Source: a bacterium
Lineage (GTDB): Bacteria > Patescibacteriota > Patescibacteriia > UBA1558 > GWA2-36-10
NCBI GenBank assembly: GCA_030690875.1
Contig: JAUYFP010000033.1
Location: forward strand, 1-6,055
DNA length: 6,055 bases
Direction: 5' to 3'
A model generated the notes under the pieces. The model made no database searches. It was not told the origin of the DNA and was given only the letters and a program-made list of their open reading frames with translations. A program made the position numbers and the translations under genes. This document shows positions 4,585 through 6,055 of the stretch, in pieces; the first letter of the stretch is position 1, and every line of letters begins with the position of its first letter.

Positions 4585-4932
4585 ATGATTAATGAAGATT
4601 TAAAGCCACTATTAGAAGAAAATAAAGAGCTTTTACAAAACTTAGACAAGCGACTTAAAAAAATAGAAAAAAGGTTTGTTTGGGGCACAATTTTAGGTCT
4701 ATTAAAATTTTTGATAATTTTTACCCCATTGATTATTGGCGCTATATATTTTACGCCAATCCTTAAAGATTATGTTAAAATTTTTGAACCAGCTTATAAA
4801 ACCTGGATATCACAACTTAATTTTATTCCCGGTAACGAAAATGTGAATACTAAAGGTCAGAATGAAGCCATTTTAGAATCTTTTTGCGATCCGGAATCCA
4901 GAGAATTAATGGTTAAGCAATTTTGCAAATAA
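4585..4932 (+). CDS. Small coiled-coil/single-pass membrane protein of unknown function
   Basis: I do not recognise a family. Residues 1-30 are a highly charged amphipathic stretch (LKPLLEENKELLQNLDKRLKKIEKR), likely a short coiled coil. One membrane helix follows at about 33-58 (WGTILGLLKFLIIFTPLIIGAIYF), then a 57-residue hydrophilic C-terminal part with cysteines at 101 and 114. By the positive-inside rule, the KRLKKIEKR before the helix suggests a cytoplasmic N-terminus and an external C-terminus. A purine-rich tract (4556-4567) lies upstream but is too far from the ATG to be an ordinary Shine-Dalgarno. It is probably co-transcribed with prfB, which follows after 33 bases with no terminator between. 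The coding frame is convincing; the function is unknown. Confidence 0.75.
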   Translation: MINEDLKPLLEENKELLQNLDKRLKKIEKRFVWGTILGLLKFLIIFTPLIIGAIYFTPILKDYVKIFEPAYKTWISQLNFIPGNENVNTKGQNEAILESFCDPESRELMVKQFCK

Positions 4933-4965
4933 TAAAAACTGCTGACTTAAGTCCGAAAAAATATA

Positions 4966-6055
4966 ATGGCTAAAAATAAAAGTTTTGAAGATTTAAAGCA
5001 AGCAATAAAATCTTTGCTAGCCAAAGTTGATCAGGCTTTTTTGGCCTTGGATTTTGATAGCAAAAAAAATCAATTGCAAGATTTAAAACATATTATGGCT
5101 CAGCATGATTTTTGGCAGGATCAGGATAAAGTCAAAAATATTAGTTCTCAGGCTAGCGTTTTGACCAATCAGATAAAAGCTTGGCAAGATTTAAAAAGTT
5201 CTTTGTCAGATTTGAATTCTTTGTCTTTGGACAAGCAGGCGGAAGATTTGCTTGATGATTTAAAAGAAAATTTTTCGCAACTAGAGTCGCAATATGATAA
5301 TTTATCGGCGGAATTGTATTGGCAGGGAAAATATGACGGCTTGCCGGCAATTATTACTATCAACGCTGGGGCGGGCGGAGTGGACGCTCAAGATTGGGCG
5401 GAAATGTTGGAAAGGATGTATTTGCGTTTTGCTGAACAAAAAAGTTGGACAGTTAATTATTTTTCTCGTTCGCCTGGGTCAGAAGCCGGAATCAAGAGTT
5501 CAACTTTCAAACTTGCCGGCCAATATGCTTATGGTCATTTAAAAAATGAAGCCGGGGTTCATCGCTTAGTGAGAATATCGCCTTATGATTCTGATCACGC
5601 TCGGCACACCTCCTTTGCTATGGTCCAAGTTTTGCCGCAAATAGAGGAAACGGATATTGAAATAAAAGACGATGATTTGAAAATAGATACATTTAGAGCT
5701 TCTGGACACGGTGGCCAGTCAGTCAACAAAACTGATTCAGCTGTGCGTATTACTCATCTTCCAACCGGCCTAAGCGCTGGTTGTCAAAATGAACGTTCCC
5801 AAGCCCAAAACAAAAAACAGGCCATGGCTTATTTAAAAAGTAAAATTGAGCAATATTATCAAACGGAAAAAGAAGAAGTCAGGCAGGCCCTAAGAGGCGA
5901 ATACACTGAGGCGGCTTGGGGCAATCAGATAAGGTCTTATGTAATTCATCCTTATAAATTAGTCAAAGATCACCGCAGTGGCTTTGAACTCAAAGATCCG
6001 GAAGCAATTTTGGGCGGAGATTTGATGCCGTTGATAAAAAATAGTTTAGATAATA
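4966..6055 (+). CDS. prfB: Peptide chain release factor 2, 3'-partial
   Basis: Class I release factor that recognises UAA and UGA and triggers peptide release in the ribosome. 363 codons are visible with no stop before the window edge; Escherichia coli RF2 has 365 residues, so only a few are missing. The N-terminal helical domain spans about 1-110. Next come NAGAGGVDAQDWAEMLERMYLR (133-154, typical RF core) and AGIKSSTFKLAGQYAYG. The codon-recognition tripeptide is at 205-207 and the catalytic GGQ at 249-251, in RASGHGGQSVNKTDSAVRITH. NQIRSYVIHPYKLVKDHRSG lies near the C-terminus. Tripeptide SPY replaces the usual SPF, so RF2 specificity still looks likely. The frame is continuous where many prfB genes carry the autoregulatory CTTTGA frameshift site. 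An in-frame TAA at 4948-4950 fixes the start; no Shine-Dalgarno is evident. Confidence 0.97.
   Translation, partial: MAKNKSFEDLKQAIKSLLAKVDQAFLALDFDSKKNQLQDLKHIMAQHDFWQDQDKVKNISSQASVLTNQIKAWQDLKSSLSDLNSLSLDKQAEDLLDDLKENFSQLESQYDNLSAELYWQGKYDGLPAIITINAGAGGVDAQDWAEMLERMYLRFAEQKSWTVNYFSRSPGSEAGIKSSTFKLAGQYAYGHLKNEAGVHRLVRISPYDSDHARHTSFAMVQVLPQIEETDIEIKDDDLKIDTFRASGHGGQSVNKTDSAVRITHLPTGLSAGCQNERSQAQNKKQAMAYLKSKIEQYYQTEKEEVRQALRGEYTEAAWGNQIRSYVIHPYKLVKDHRSGFELKDPEAILGGDLMPLIKNSLDN

Noticed and set aside
4944..4953. Perfect 10-bp palindrome GACTTAAGTC between the 115-residue gene and prfB
   Set aside because: It is short, single and has no associated promoter, so chance is a sufficient explanation.
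4941..4968. RF2 programmed frameshift upstream of the annotated prfB start
   Set aside because: CTGACTTAA superficially resembles a shift site, but the in-frame stop at 4948-4950 lies before the ATG and the N-terminal RF2 domain is complete from 4966.
5153..5542. Short frames on both strands inside prfB
   Set aside because: They lie inside a continuous, well-conserved RF2 frame that runs off the window end.

Overview
The window is AT-rich bacterial chromosome, and every gene I can support lies on the + strand. It looks like Patescibacteria (Candidate Phyla Radiation), probably Parcubacteria-like. This is an inference from small compact genes, very AT-rich spacers, mostly absent Shine-Dalgarno sequences, FtsZ sitting beside NrdR, and a short palindromic repeat of a kind I associate with those genomes. 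No marker gene here fixes the lineage.

Layout: 2-1156 is the 3' part of ftsZ (cell division GTPase). 1157-1448 is a gene-free spacer with a 55-bp imperfect inverted repeat (1205-1259), a hairpin-forming repeat (1277-1323) and a second 34-bp copy of that repeat (1421-1454), which runs into the start codon of nrdR. 1449-1919 is nrdR, the ATP-cone repressor of ribonucleotide reductase genes. 1928-1956 is a good sigma70-type promoter. 1953-2144 holds a cobalamin riboswitch: conserved core, a candidate L5-L13 kissing loop, a tiny leader ORF with the best Shine-Dalgarno in the window, and an intrinsic terminator.

The riboswitch controls a two-gene unit, 2173-4511. The first gene encodes a secreted 589-residue protein with an alpha/alpha-toroid domain followed by a DUF4430-type domain. 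This is the same domain order as animal transcobalamin and intrinsic factor, with two extra Ig-like domains at the C-terminus. The second encodes a 188-residue protein with a signal peptide, an Ig-like ectodomain, one membrane helix and a basic cytoplasmic tail. A strong terminator (4505-4535) closes the unit and overlaps the promoter of the next one. That next unit holds a 115-residue coiled-coil/membrane protein of unknown function and prfB (release factor 2, cut off by the window end).

Main proposal: 1928-4535 is a vitamin B12-repressed corrinoid-capture module, made of a cobalamin riboswitch, a transcobalamin-like extracellular binder and a membrane-anchored partner. Its position beside nrdR would make sense if the cell uses a B12-dependent (class II) ribonucleotide reductase. 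The riboswitch and the fold assignments rest on visible sequence. The B12-binding role, the partnership and the link to nucleotide reduction are inferences.
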